DNA from: an uncultured Shewanella sp.
Lineage (GTDB): Bacteria > Pseudomonadota > Gammaproteobacteria > Enterobacterales > Shewanellaceae
Length of the DNA stretch: 64,000 nucleotides
Direction: 5' to 3'
NCBI GenBank assembly: GCA_947503555.1
Contig: CANNEE010000005.1
Coordinates: forward strand, 62,001 to 126,000
The notes under the pieces were generated by a model that worked only from the letters and a program-made list of their open reading frames with translations, did not search any database and was not told the DNA's origin. A program made the position numbers and the translations under genes. Of the stretch, positions 39,358-48,045 are shown piece by piece (positions within the stretch are counted from its first letter, which is position 1; every line of letters starts with the position of its first letter).

Positions 39358-40197
39358 ATGAAAAACTTAAAGACTTTTGCATTAGCGGGTACTGTTGCTC
39401 TAGCGGGTACTGCTTTCACTGCTTCAGCTGCTGATCGCACAGACGTTCACGCTGGTAACTACAAGTGGATGCAAGCTAACCTAATGTATTCTATCGGCGA
39501 GAAACCACAAGTTGGTGATGCTGATAAGCATGATTACCTAGAACTTGAATTCGGTGGTCGCGCTGGTGTTGTCGATTATTATGGCTATATTGATGTATTT
39601 AACCTAGCTAACAAGCAAAGCAGCTCTAATGATAAAGAGCCTGGCGATAGCAAAATGTTCATGAAGTTTGCTCCTCGCTTCTCTCTTGATGCTATTACAG
39701 GTAAAGACCTTTCTTTCGGTCCAGTTAAAGAAGTTTATTTCTCAACTCTATTTAACTGGGGTGGCGGTGCAATCGGCTCTGATGTTAACGAATCTTTCTG
39801 GGGTATCGGTGCTGACGTTGAGCTTCCTTGGTTAGGCAAAACTGGCATGAACCTTTATGCTAACTACAGACTGAACCAAAAAGAATGGAACGGTTATCAG
39901 TTCTCTATGAACTGGTTCAAGCCTTTCTACTTCCTAGATAACGGCAGCTTTGTTGCTTATCAAGGTTACATCGACTACCAATTCGGTGGTGATGAAGACC
40001 AAGGTAACGAGTTTGTACCTATGACAGATAACGGTGGTGCTATGTTCCACGGTATCTACTGGCACTCTGACCGTTTCGCTCTAGGTTATGGTCTAAAAGG
40101 TTACAAAGACGTTTACCTTCTTGAAGATGGCGCTGGTATCGTAGGCCTTGAAACCACTGGTTGGTCTCATTACTTCGCAGCCACTTACAAGTTCTAA
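39358..40197 (+). CDS. Tsx-like outer-membrane nucleoside channel
   Basis: A 279-residue beta-barrel with signal peptide MKNLKTFALAGTVALAGTAF ending TASA before ADRTD. The mature part alternates aromatic beta-strands (GVVDYYGYIDVFN, YFSTLFNWGGGA, SFVAYQGYIDYQFGG, SHYFAATYKF) and ends in Phe, as needed for outer-membrane insertion. The pattern fits the nucleoside-specific channel-forming Tsx family. Start set at ATG 39358, six bases after GGGG; upstream ATGs at 39346 and 39355 are in frame. Placed between nupC and deoC, it would admit nucleosides to the periplasm for NupC. It ends in a strong terminator. Confidence 0.88.
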   Translation: MKNLKTFALAGTVALAGTAFTASAADRTDVHAGNYKWMQANLMYSIGEKPQVGDADKHDYLELEFGGRAGVVDYYGYIDVFNLANKQSSSNDKEPGDSKMFMKFAPRFSLDAITGKDLSFGPVKEVYFSTLFNWGGGAIGSDVNESFWGIGADVELPWLGKTGMNLYANYRLNQKEWNGYQFSMNWFKPFYFLDNGSFVAYQGYIDYQFGGDEDQGNEFVPMTDNGGAMFHGIYWHSDRFALGYGLKGYKDVYLLEDGAGIVGLETTGWSHYFAATYKF

Positions 40198-40209
40198 TCT
40201 AGACTTGTT

Positions 40210-40239
40210 GGAGCCGTGTATTGCACGGCTCCTTATTTT
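40210..40239 (+). terminator. Rho-independent terminator of the Tsx-like gene
   Basis: GGAGCCGTG (40210-40218), loop TATTG, CACGGCTCC (40224-40232), then TTATTTTT. Confidence 0.93.
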
Positions 40240-40260
40240 TGCTTACTTATATTAGTAATT

Positions 40261-40305
40261 ACCTAAGTAAAAGCCGTTTAGTTAACATTGTTGTTTTATT
40301 TAGGT
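40261..40305. repeat. Long inverted repeat upstream of deoC
   Basis: ACCTAAGTAAAA (40261-40272) and TTTTATTTAGGT (40294-40305) pair over 12 positions with one wobble, around a 21-base loop containing GTTAAC. It may be an operator for a deo regulator or a transcript hairpin. The rest of the 513-bp gap to deoC is unusual non-coding sequence, with no ORF that I can support. Confidence 0.5.
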
Positions 40306-40710
40306 AAAGATTAATTGTTTATTTTTGATAATTACTTGGCTATAAGCTAAGTGAATATCCAAATTGAGAGTTAGGTTTTTCTCGCGCTAAAACGGATTTT
40401 TCGCGGTAAGGCTGGAACAACTCGGTTCTCGTTCCCCCTTCCCGGTCTTCATGGATTCAAGTCGTGATACTTGTTATCAAATTTGAATACCTAAAATTTA
40501 TATACAAGACAGTCAATCTTGTAGTGGCAATGCCCGAAGGCCCGGCCAAAGTATTTTCCTTAAGTGTGCTTGATATGCCCATTTAAGGCCTAGATGCTCA
40601 TTTCATGTTATGGCAACAAGTAATAGAGCGCTTAATCTAGACGTTACGCCTGCATAGTCTTCTGTGTCGCCAAGATGAATCATTGATATATTGAGTCTCG
40701 GAGAGTTTCT

Positions 40711-41481
40711 ATGAGCGAACTAAAACAAGCTGCGCAACATGCCATTAATTTAATGGACTTAACTACCTTAAATGATGACGATACAGATCAAAAGGTGATT
40801 GAGCTATGCCATAAAGCGGTAACGCCCGCGGGCAACACCGCTGCTATCTGCATTTATCCGCGCTTTATTCCTATCGCCCGTAAAACCCTTATTGAGCTGG
40901 GCGCTGAAGAGATCCAAATTGCTACCGTCACTAACTTTCCCCATGGAAATGATGATATCGCCATCGCTGTTTTAGAGACGCGAGCCGCTGTTGCCTATGG
41001 CGCAGATGAAGTGGATGTGGTCTTTCCCTATCGCGCATTAGTGGAAGGAAACGAAACAGTCGGCTTTGAACTAGTAAAAGCCTGTAAAGAAGCCTGTGGT
41101 GATGTACTACTCAAAGTCATTATTGAGTCCGGTGAGTTAAAAGATCCTGCGCTTATTCGTCGTGCCTCTGAGCTTGCTATTGATGCAGGAGCTGACTTCA
41201 TTAAAACCTCTACAGGTAAGGTCGCTGTAAACGCCACTCTAGAGGCGGCAGAAATCATGATGACAGTGATCTCTGAGAAGAATCCTAAGGTTGGATTTAA
41301 ACCAGCAGGTGGCGTTCGTGATGCGGCAAGTGCCAAAGAATTTTTAGATACAGCTAAGCGAATATTGGGTGATGACTGGGTGAGTGCTAACACTTTCCGT
41401 TTTGGTGCATCTAGCCTTTTAAATAACTTGCTTCACACACTGGAGCTTGCTCAGGCACCCCAAGAAAGCCAAGGTTATTAA
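40711..41481 (+). CDS. deoC: Deoxyribose-phosphate aldolase DeoC
   Basis: Cleaves 2-deoxyribose 5-phosphate to acetaldehyde and glyceraldehyde 3-phosphate. The 256-residue class I aldolase has the Schiff-base lysine in DFIKTSTGK (Lys165 here, Lys167 in E. coli). Supporting motifs are [45 protein letters not shown], and [31 protein letters not shown] precedes the ATG. It is the first enzyme gene of deoCABD. Confidence 0.97.
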   Translation: MSELKQAAQHAINLMDLTTLNDDDTDQKVIELCHKAVTPAGNTAAICIYPRFIPIARKTLIELGAEEIQIATVTNFPHGNDDIAIAVLETRAAVAYGADEVDVVFPYRALVEGNETVGFELVKACKEACGDVLLKVIIESGELKDPALIRRASELAIDAGADFIKTSTGKVAVNATLEAAEIMMTVISEKNPKVGFKPAGGVRDAASAKEFLDTAKRILGDDWVSANTFRFGASSLLNNLLHTLELAQAPQESQGY

Positions 41482-41535
41482 ATCTGATAATTGGAATTGA
41501 TTAACCTTTTTTACAGTTTCATATCATTTAAATAG

Positions 41536-41551
41536 TGTGATCTGAATCTAT
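41536..41551. promoter_or_regulatory. Weak candidate CRP site between deoC and deoA
   Basis: TGTGA-TCTGAA-TCTAT keeps a perfect left half of the CRP consensus with a degenerate right half. It lies in the 185-bp gap before deoA, where an internal promoter would be sensible. Confidence 0.3.
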
Positions 41552-41666
41552 TTGATGATGGCAAAACTTAGTTAGTATTGACCGTAATATTACTACGATT
41601 TTTATAATTAAACCGAGAGCTGATTACTAAATAACGATATTTAGTTACAGTTTAGGAGGCGGTAAG

Positions 41667-42998
41667 ATGTTTCTAGCACAAGAGATTATTCGTAAAAAAC
41701 GTAACGGCGAAGCCTTATCTAACGAAGAGATTCAATTCTTTGTTAAAGGTATCACCGAGAAAACAGTATCTGAAGGTCAAATTGCGGCCTTTGGTATGGC
41801 TGTTTATTTCCAAGATATGAACATGGATGAGCGTGTCGCGATTACGACTGCAATGCGTGACTCAGGTACTGTTCTGGATTGGAAATCTCTGGACCTAGGT
41901 GGCCCAATTATTGATAAGCACAGCACAGGTGGTGTAGGTGACGTTATCAGCTTAATGCTTGGCCCTATGGCTGCGGCATGTGGTGGTTATGTTCCTATGA
42001 TTTCTGGTCGTGGCCTAGGCCACACTGGCGGTACCCTTGATAAGTTTGATGCGATTCCTGGTTATCAAACTGAACCTACTAACGAACTATTCCGTAAAGT
42101 CGTTAAAGAAGCGGGTGTTGCTATTATCGGTCAAACTGGCGACCTAGTACCAGCTGATAAGCGTTTTTACTCAATTCGTGATAATACCGCAACGGTTGAA
42201 TCTATTGGTCTTATTACTGCTTCTATTCTTTCTAAGAAGCTGGCCGCTGGCCTTGATGCGTTAGCTATGGATGTCAAAGTAGGTAGTGGTGCATTTATGC
42301 CTACCTATGAAGCTTCTGAAGAGTTAGCGCGTAGTATTACCGCTGTTGCTAATGGTGCAGGCACTAAGACTACAGCTCTGCTTACCGATATGAACCAAGT
42401 ATTGGCTTCTTGTGCCGGTAATGCAGTAGAAGTAAGAGAAGCGGTTAACTTCTTGACTGGTAAGTATCGTAACCCGCGTCTATACGAAGTGACTATGGGG
42501 TTATGTGCTGAAATGCTGCAATTAGGTGGTATTGCTGCTAGTGAAGAAGAAGCGCGTGCTAAGCTCAATGAAGTATTAGATAATGGTAAAGCTGCAGAAG
42601 TATTTGGTCGCATGATTGCTGGTCTTGGTGGTCCTGCAGACTTTATTGAGAATTTTGATAACTACTTACCTCAGTCATCTATTATTCGTCCAGTTTATGC
42701 CGACACTAAGGGCTATGCTTATAGCATGAATACCCGTGAACTTGGTCTAGCAGTTGTGACCCTTGGTGGCGGTCGTCGTAAGCCAGGTGATGCACTAGAT
42801 TACAGCGTGGGTCTAACGGATGTTTGTGCCTTAGGTGATGAGCTGACTGCTGATAAGCCATTGGCAGTTATTCATGCTCAGTCTGAGTCGGCTTTCGAAG
42901 AAGCGGCTGCAGCAGTTAAGAAGGCAATTGTGATTGGTGAAGCTAAGCCAGAGAAGACACCTGAGATTTACCGTTACATCCGTGCGGAAGATCTTTAA
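41667..42998 (+). CDS. deoA: Thymidine phosphorylase DeoA
   Basis: Phosphorolyses thymidine and deoxyuridine to the base and deoxyribose 1-phosphate. The 443-residue protein has the thymidine/pyrimidine phosphorylase signature [20 protein letters not shown], the glycine-rich phosphate site [14 protein letters not shown] and [28 protein letters not shown] precedes the ATG. deoB begins 12 bp after its stop. Confidence 0.97.
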   Translation: MFLAQEIIRKKRNGEALSNEEIQFFVKGITEKTVSEGQIAAFGMAVYFQDMNMDERVAITTAMRDSGTVLDWKSLDLGGPIIDKHSTGGVGDVISLMLGPMAAACGGYVPMISGRGLGHTGGTLDKFDAIPGYQTEPTNELFRKVVKEAGVAIIGQTGDLVPADKRFYSIRDNTATVESIGLITASILSKKLAAGLDALAMDVKVGSGAFMPTYEASEELARSITAVANGAGTKTTALLTDMNQVLASCAGNAVEVREAVNFLTGKYRNPRLYEVTMGLCAEMLQLGGIAASEEEARAKLNEVLDNGKAAEVFGRMIAGLGGPADFIENFDNYLPQSSIIRPVYADTKGYAYSMNTRELGLAVVTLGGGRRKPGDALDYSVGLTDVCALGDELTADKPLAVIHAQSESAFEEAAAAVKKAIVIGEAKPEKTPEIYRYIRAEDL

Positions 42999-43010
42999 GG
43001 AAATAGAATT

Positions 43011-44228
43011 ATGAAACGTACAATTATTATGATGCTTGACTCATTTGGTGTGGGTAGCGCATCGGATGCAGACAAGTTCGGTGATACTGGTTCTGATACC
43101 TTTGGTCACATCGCCAAGGCGTGTGCCGAAGGCAAAGCCGATATCGGCCGCCAAGGTGAGCTTAAACTTCCTAACTTAGCTAAGTTAGGTCTCGCTCACT
43201 GTGCTAAAGAGAGCACAGGTGAGTTTGCGCCTGGCTTTGGTGATAATGTCGAAGTTATCGGTGCCTATGGTCATGCAGATGAACTGAGTTCTGGTAAAGA
43301 TACCCCAAGTGGTCACTGGGAAATGGCTGGTGTACCAGTACTTTATGAGTGGGGCTATTTCAGTGATTTGGAAAACTCTTTCCCGAAAGAGCTAACTGAC
43401 AAGATCCTAGAGCGCGCAGGCCTTGAAGATTACCTAGGTAACTGCCATGCATCAGGTACAGCAATTCTTGAGAAGCTAGGTGAAGAGCATATGCGTACTG
43501 GTATGCCAATTATCTATACTTCTGCAGACTCTGTACTACAGATAGCCTGTCATGAAGAGACATTTGGTCTTGAAAATCTATACCGCTTATGTGAAATCGC
43601 ACGTGAAGAGCTAGAACCATACAATATTGGCCGCGTTATCGCTCGTCCATTTGTGGGTACTGGTCCTGAAGATTTTGCTCGTACAGGTAATCGTCGCGAC
43701 TATGCGGTTGAGCCACCATCAAAGACAGTTCTTGATAAGTTAAAGGATGCTGGCGGTAACGTTGTCAGTGTCGGTAAGATCTCTGACATCTATGCTCATT
43801 GTGGTATCACTAAGAAAGTTAAAGCCTCAGGTCTTGAAGCGCTTTTCGATGCAACTTTAGAAGAAGTTAAGCAAGCTGGCGATAACACTATCGTATTTAC
43901 TAACTTCGTTGACTTTGATTCTCACTATGGTCATAGACGCGATGTTGCTGGTTATGCGAAAGGCCTTGAATACTTCGATGGCCGTTTGCCAGAGATCTTA
44001 TCTCTGCTAGGCAAAGATGATTTGTTGATCTTGACCGCAGATCATGGCTGTGATCCAACTTGGCCGGGCACAGATCACACACGTGAGCGTGTTCCTGTGT
44101 TAGCCTATGGCGCTGGATTAGAGGCTGGTTCTCTAGGTCGTCGTAAGAGCTTTGCCGATATCGGTCAATCTATTGCTAGCTACTTTGGTTTAGAAGCAAT
44201 GGAGTATGGCGAATCATTCGTCAAATAA
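43011..44228 (+). CDS. deoB: Phosphopentomutase DeoB
   Basis: Moves phosphate between C1 and C5 of (deoxy)ribose, linking DeoA/DeoD products to DeoC. The 405-residue alkaline-phosphatase-superfamily enzyme has metal-binding motifs [19 protein letters not shown] at the N-terminus, [13 protein letters not shown] with the phosphorylated Thr, and [20 protein letters not shown] with the C-terminal metal ligands. It is followed by a strong hairpin and then deoD. Confidence 0.97.
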   Translation: MKRTIIMMLDSFGVGSASDADKFGDTGSDTFGHIAKACAEGKADIGRQGELKLPNLAKLGLAHCAKESTGEFAPGFGDNVEVIGAYGHADELSSGKDTPSGHWEMAGVPVLYEWGYFSDLENSFPKELTDKILERAGLEDYLGNCHASGTAILEKLGEEHMRTGMPIIYTSADSVLQIACHEETFGLENLYRLCEIAREELEPYNIGRVIARPFVGTGPEDFARTGNRRDYAVEPPSKTVLDKLKDAGGNVVSVGKISDIYAHCGITKKVKASGLEALFDATLEEVKQAGDNTIVFTNFVDFDSHYGHRRDVAGYAKGLEYFDGRLPEILSLLGKDDLLILTADHGCDPTWPGTDHTRERVPVLAYGAGLEAGSLGRRKSFADIGQSIASYFGLEAMEYGESFVK

Positions 44229-44290
44229 AGTATCAATCTTTGAGTGAGCAAGTAGAGAGGTTTTCGCCTCCGATAACTCTCTCAAAGGTG

Positions 44291-44320
44291 TTTGCGGCGG
44301 AATAGTTCGGCCGCCGCAAA
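44291..44320 (+). other. Strong intercistronic hairpin between deoB and deoD
   Basis: TTTGCGGCGG (44291-44300) pairs perfectly with CCGCCGCAAA (44311-44320), loop of ten, GC-rich, followed by ATAAATC rather than T-run. It probably stabilises the deoCAB message or sets a different level for deoD. Confidence 0.7.
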
Positions 44321-44365
44321 ATAAATCAGACGTAAGTCTTAATAAAAAAACAGGGGTTATAATCA

Positions 44366-45076
44366 ATGGCTACACCACATATTAATGCAGCTGAAGGCGC
44401 ATTTGCTGAAACAGTACTTTTCCCAGGTGATCCACTACGTGCTAAGTACATCGCTGAAACTTTCCTTGAGAATGTTGAGCAAGTCACTGACGTTCGTAAC
44501 ATGCTAGGTTTCACTGGTACTTACAAAGGTAAGCGCATCTCAGTGATGGGTTCTGGAATGGGTATCCCTTCTTGCTCTATCTATGCTACTGAGCTCATCA
44601 AAGACTATGGTGTTAAAAACCTAGTTCGCGTTGGTAGCTGTGGTGCTATCAGCACTGACGTTAAGGTTCGTGACGTTATTATCGGCATGGGTGCTTGTAC
44701 TGATTCTCAAGTTAACCGTCTACGTTTCAAAGGCCAAGACTTTGCTGCGATTGCTGACTACGGTCTACTGAGCAAGGTTGTAGATGCTGCTAAGACTGCT
44801 GGTATCGACGTTCGTGTTGGTAACATCTTCTCTGCTGATCTTTTCTATACTCCAGATCCAGAAATGTTTGACGTTATGGAAAAGATGGACGTACTAGGTG
44901 TTGAAATGGAAGCGGCTGGTCTATACGGCGTAGCTAAAGAGTTTGGTGCTAAAGCACTAACTGTATGTACTGTTTCTGACCACATCCGTACTGGTGAGCA
45001 AACGACTTCTGACGAGCGTCAAACGACTTTCAATGACATGATCGTTATGACTCTTGAAGCTGCTATCAACTTCTAA
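44366..45076 (+). CDS. deoD: Purine nucleoside phosphorylase DeoD
   Basis: Phosphorolyses purine (deoxy)ribonucleosides to base and (deoxy)ribose 1-phosphate. The 236-residue, trimeric/hexameric bacterial PNP type begins [25 protein letters not shown], with [27 protein letters not shown] and the [15 protein letters not shown] nucleoside-binding segment, and the catalytic Asp in [13 protein letters not shown]. It is the last gene of the deo block and ends in a strong terminator. Confidence 0.98.
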   Translation: MATPHINAAEGAFAETVLFPGDPLRAKYIAETFLENVEQVTDVRNMLGFTGTYKGKRISVMGSGMGIPSCSIYATELIKDYGVKNLVRVGSCGAISTDVKVRDVIIGMGACTDSQVNRLRFKGQDFAAIADYGLLSKVVDAAKTAGIDVRVGNIFSADLFYTPDPEMFDVMEKMDVLGVEMEAAGLYGVAKEFGAKALTVCTVSDHIRTGEQTTSDERQTTFNDMIVMTLEAAINF

Positions 45077-45098
45077 GTCAAGAGAGCAGTGACTATTT

Positions 45099-45124
45099 AA
45101 AACGGGCCTATGGCCCGTTTTTTG
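45099..45124. terminator. Terminator of deoD, facing ytjB
   Basis: AAAACGGGCC (45099-45108), loop TAT, GGCCCGTTTT (45112-45121) and more Ts. A-run and T-run on both sides let it serve the convergent ytjB gene too. Confidence 0.93.
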
Positions 45125-45128
45125 TTGG

Positions 45129-45821
45129 TTAACTTTCTTTCGCCTGCTGCTTTTCATTTATTTGCTGCTGTTTTCTTCGTCTATGGAGCAGCGTCTTTTT
45201 CCTATCGACATAGGCGCGTTTAAAAGAGAATGATCGCGATAGCAACATACCTATTATGCCTGCGATAAGCAGCATCATCTGCTGTTGCTTCATATTGAGC
45301 TCGTGGGCTTCTTTAATATGATCAAAGAATAGCCTTTCATCTAAACGAACTTCCACATAACCAAGGTTCTCCCCCGATTGTGTAACAGGCTCTACAAAGG
45401 GAGGGTAGGGCGCTAATAGGGCTTGCATTTCATCTGATTCGGGTAATAGCTCTTCTTGAGTGACACTCTGGGCAAAGGCGAGCCTCTGACCTTGTTCGCT
45501 ATAGATGATGGCTGACATTACCTTGGGATCTAATACCAGCGCACTAGCCAGCCATTCTAGCTGTTCATCATTTTGTAATTGCAACGCAGGTGCGGCACCA
45601 TAGGCAGTCTGCTGAACTAACAATCTCGCCATCTTTTGCGTTTGAGACTTTAGAAGCTGCTGCCCATGTAGTAGGCTTGTTTGCCAGAGTTGTATTAGCC
45701 CAAATAGCAAGGCGACAGCCAAGATGATTTGTAGTAGCCGGCTAAATCTCTGAGTTTTGCGAAGACCCTTAAAAAATAACACCTTGTACCCAAATAGAAT
45801 CAAATGCGTTTGCCTAATCAT
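45129..45821 (-). CDS. ytjB: YtjB/Smp-family membrane protein
   Basis: A 230-residue protein with an N-terminal membrane helix (about 28-46), a periplasmic region (about 50-180) and a second helix (MMLLIAGIIGMLLS, about 181-195) followed by a basic cytoplasmic tail (KRAYVDRKKTLLHRRRKQQ). This layout, and the place opposite serB, match the Smp/YtjB family of E. coli, whose function is unknown. No clear Shine-Dalgarno marks the ATG at 45821; an in-frame GTG at 45782 is an alternative start closer to the family length. Confidence 0.82.
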   Translation of the reverse strand: MIRQTHLILFGYKVLFFKGLRKTQRFSRLLQIILAVALLFGLIQLWQTSLLHGQQLLKSQTQKMARLLVQQTAYGAAPALQLQNDEQLEWLASALVLDPKVMSAIIYSEQGQRLAFAQSVTQEELLPESDEMQALLAPYPPFVEPVTQSGENLGYVEVRLDERLFFDHIKEAHELNMKQQQMMLLIAGIIGMLLSRSFSFKRAYVDRKKTLLHRRRKQQQINEKQQAKES

Positions 45822-45863
45822 AATGGAAATAGGGTGAACTCGATAGTTTAGGAGTAATGAAAG

Positions 45864-46844
45864 ATGCAGTCTCAGTTAACAAACTTGTTGTCAAATGTTT
45901 CGAGCTCACTTGGCTCTGCCCTTGTTTGGCAAGATAGGAATGTGAGTGTTTATGCTGAGTCTGAAGCTGTTGATGCCATTTGTGTGATTCGAGTTGTTTA
46001 TGCCGATAACCCACAAAGTATTGAGCAGCTTGAAGCTTGGTTAATTTCCCTCGAGTGTGACTTTGCCATTGCGGTGCTAGAACGCAGTTCTGCTTTAAAG
46101 GGGGTCGAGCTTAGTTTTGATAGCCAATTAACCTCATCAAACCTAGATAAGCTTGCCCAATGTGAGCTGCTAGAGCATTTTGTTATCACTAAAACCTTGC
46201 CGCAATTAAATAGACCTGGGCTGTTAGTCATGGATATGGACTCAACCGCTATTGAAATCGAATGTATCGATGAGCTCGCCAAGCTAGCCGGTGTTGGCGC
46301 AGAGGTGAGTGAAGTGACTGAGCGCGCTATGCAAGGGGAACTGGACTTTGAGCAAAGTCTAAGGCAGCGCGTTGCTAAGCTTAAAGGCGCCGATAGAAAC
46401 ATTATCGCCGAGCTGTGCCATAACCTGCCTGTAACGGCAGGACTTGCTTTAAGCATCAAAGAGCTAAAGACCCATGGTTGGAGAACCGTTGTTGCCTCTG
46501 GTGGCTTTACTCCTTTTGTTAATCATTTAAAGAGTTTGCTGAATTTAGATACTGCCCATGCTAATGAGTTGGTCTTTGAAGGTCAGCGTTTTACTGGCGA
46601 AGTGACCGGTCAAGTGGTCGATGCAGAGTATAAAGCGAAAGTACTTGTGGACAGTGCCGAACAATGGGCAATTGATGCTGAGCAAACTGTGGCTATTGGT
46701 GATGGAGCTAATGATATTCCTATGTTAGCAGCCTCTGGCTTTGGCTTGGCTTTCCACGCTAAGCCAAAATTACAGGCAGTGGCAGATCAGCATATCGCTA
46801 AGCTGGATTTGGGCTGTTTACCTTTTCTGATGCGTTTTGCTTAA
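45864..46844 (+). CDS. serB: Phosphoserine phosphatase SerB
   Basis: Last step of serine synthesis. The 326-residue protein has an N-terminal ACT-like region and a C-terminal HAD domain with motif I VMDMDSTAIEIECIDELAKL (nucleophile Asp124, general acid Asp126), motif II VASGGFT and motif III with VAIGDGANDIPMLAASGFG. It is divergent from ytjB, the conserved arrangement around serB in gammaproteobacteria. Confidence 0.96.
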   Translation: MQSQLTNLLSNVSSSLGSALVWQDRNVSVYAESEAVDAICVIRVVYADNPQSIEQLEAWLISLECDFAIAVLERSSALKGVELSFDSQLTSSNLDKLAQCELLEHFVITKTLPQLNRPGLLVMDMDSTAIEIECIDELAKLAGVGAEVSEVTERAMQGELDFEQSLRQRVAKLKGADRNIIAELCHNLPVTAGLALSIKELKTHGWRTVVASGGFTPFVNHLKSLLNLDTAHANELVFEGQRFTGEVTGQVVDAEYKAKVLVDSAEQWAIDAEQTVAIGDGANDIPMLAASGFGLAFHAKPKLQAVADQHIAKLDLGCLPFLMRFA

Positions 46845-46896
46845 CTCTTTGTTGCTCCATTTATTACATCATTTTGTGATTATCTTTTGTTTTCTT

Positions 46897-46929
46897 AAGC
46901 ACTCTCGGCTAATTCCAAGAGTGCTTTTT
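46897..46929 (+). terminator. Rho-independent terminator of serB
   Basis: AAGCACTCT (46897-46905) pairs with AGAGTGCTT (46918-46926), loop of twelve with a possible inner GG/CC pair, then TTTG. Confidence 0.85.
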
Positions 46930-47028
46930 GTTAAATGGACTAGTGCAATTACTCTTGTTTTTACTTGATTAACTGAGTAGGTTATTACTCAGTGACATTC
47001 GATACAGGCTAGGGAAGAGGCATAAGTC

Positions 47029-47979
47029 GTGATTGAGCAAGAGTCGATATTTTTGAGTTACCGCACTGGTAAATTGCATTTACGTAAGATTTTTCCTGTT
47101 CAGGATAAGCAATCTCAAAAAGGTGAGATTGCAAATAAGACACCGATCCTTATGCTACATGGAGCCATGTCCAATGGCCGAGTTTTTTATAGTCAAAAAG
47201 GGAGAGGCTTAGCTTGTTTTCTCGCTCGGCTTGGCTTTACTGTTTATGTGCTTGATTCATGTGGTCGTGGCTTAAGTACGCCTAAGCTATCTAAGGGCTT
47301 TGAACTGGGACAAGGTGAGGTGATTCGAGAGCAGTTACCTTTGGTTCAAGAATTTATTCTGCAGCATACTCAAGCGTCTAAAGTCCATTGGTGTGGACAC
47401 TCCTGGGGAGGCGTACTGATGGCGAGTGCCATCGCTAGATATGATCACCTGCAGCATAGTGTCCGCTCTTTGCTCACCTTTGGTAGTAAACGTACGATTC
47501 GTACACGCTCGTTAAAGAAGTGGTTGATGGTGGATTTGGTGTGGAATCGCCTCGCCCCAAGTATTGCATCGGGTCATGGTTATCTTGCGGCAGATCGCTG
47601 GAAAATGGGCATGGATAACGAGAGTAAAGCATCCCTTGCTCAAAGTATTGACTGGGTGAAGGGGGACTGGATTGATCATGACGATCACTTTGATTATGCC
47701 AAGGCGGCTAAAACTGCTCACTGGCCAGTATCTTGGTTTATCGCTGGGGCTAAAGACCCGGTTTTAGGCAATCCAAGTGACGTTAAAGATATGATGAGTG
47801 AGTGCCAGATCCCACAAACGCAGTTTAGTCTGCTATCGCGAGCCAATGGCTATAAGCATGACTATGGCCATGGGGATATGTTGACCCATATCGATTGCGA
47901 ACAAGACCATTTCCCTATGGTTGGGGATTGGTATCTAGGCTTTGATATCGCTCCTCTTCGAGCAGCCCACGCTAGTTAA
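47029..47979 (+). CDS. Alpha/beta hydrolase of unknown substrate
   Basis: A 316-residue cytosolic alpha/beta-hydrolase. The oxyanion region LMLHGAMSNGRVF, the nucleophile elbow WCGHSWGGVLMAS (Ser), an acid in WFIAGAKDPVLG and a His in YGHGDMLTH form a plausible catalytic triad. VLDSCGRGLSTP is typical of the DxxGxGxS strand region. The start is GTG with GAGG eight bases upstream. The substrate cannot be told; lipase, esterase and thioesterase roles all fit. It stands alone after the serB terminator. Confidence 0.85.
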   Translation: MIEQESIFLSYRTGKLHLRKIFPVQDKQSQKGEIANKTPILMLHGAMSNGRVFYSQKGRGLACFLARLGFTVYVLDSCGRGLSTPKLSKGFELGQGEVIREQLPLVQEFILQHTQASKVHWCGHSWGGVLMASAIARYDHLQHSVRSLLTFGSKRTIRTRSLKKWLMVDLVWNRLAPSIASGHGYLAADRWKMGMDNESKASLAQSIDWVKGDWIDHDDHFDYAKAAKTAHWPVSWFIAGAKDPVLGNPSDVKDMMSECQIPQTQFSLLSRANGYKHDYGHGDMLTHIDCEQDHFPMVGDWYLGFDIAPLRAAHAS

Positions 47980-48045
47980 AGCAGCCTTGATTAGTCCTAA
48001 CAATTACAATATCGAGCACTGAGAATTGAGATTAGCTAAGTATGG

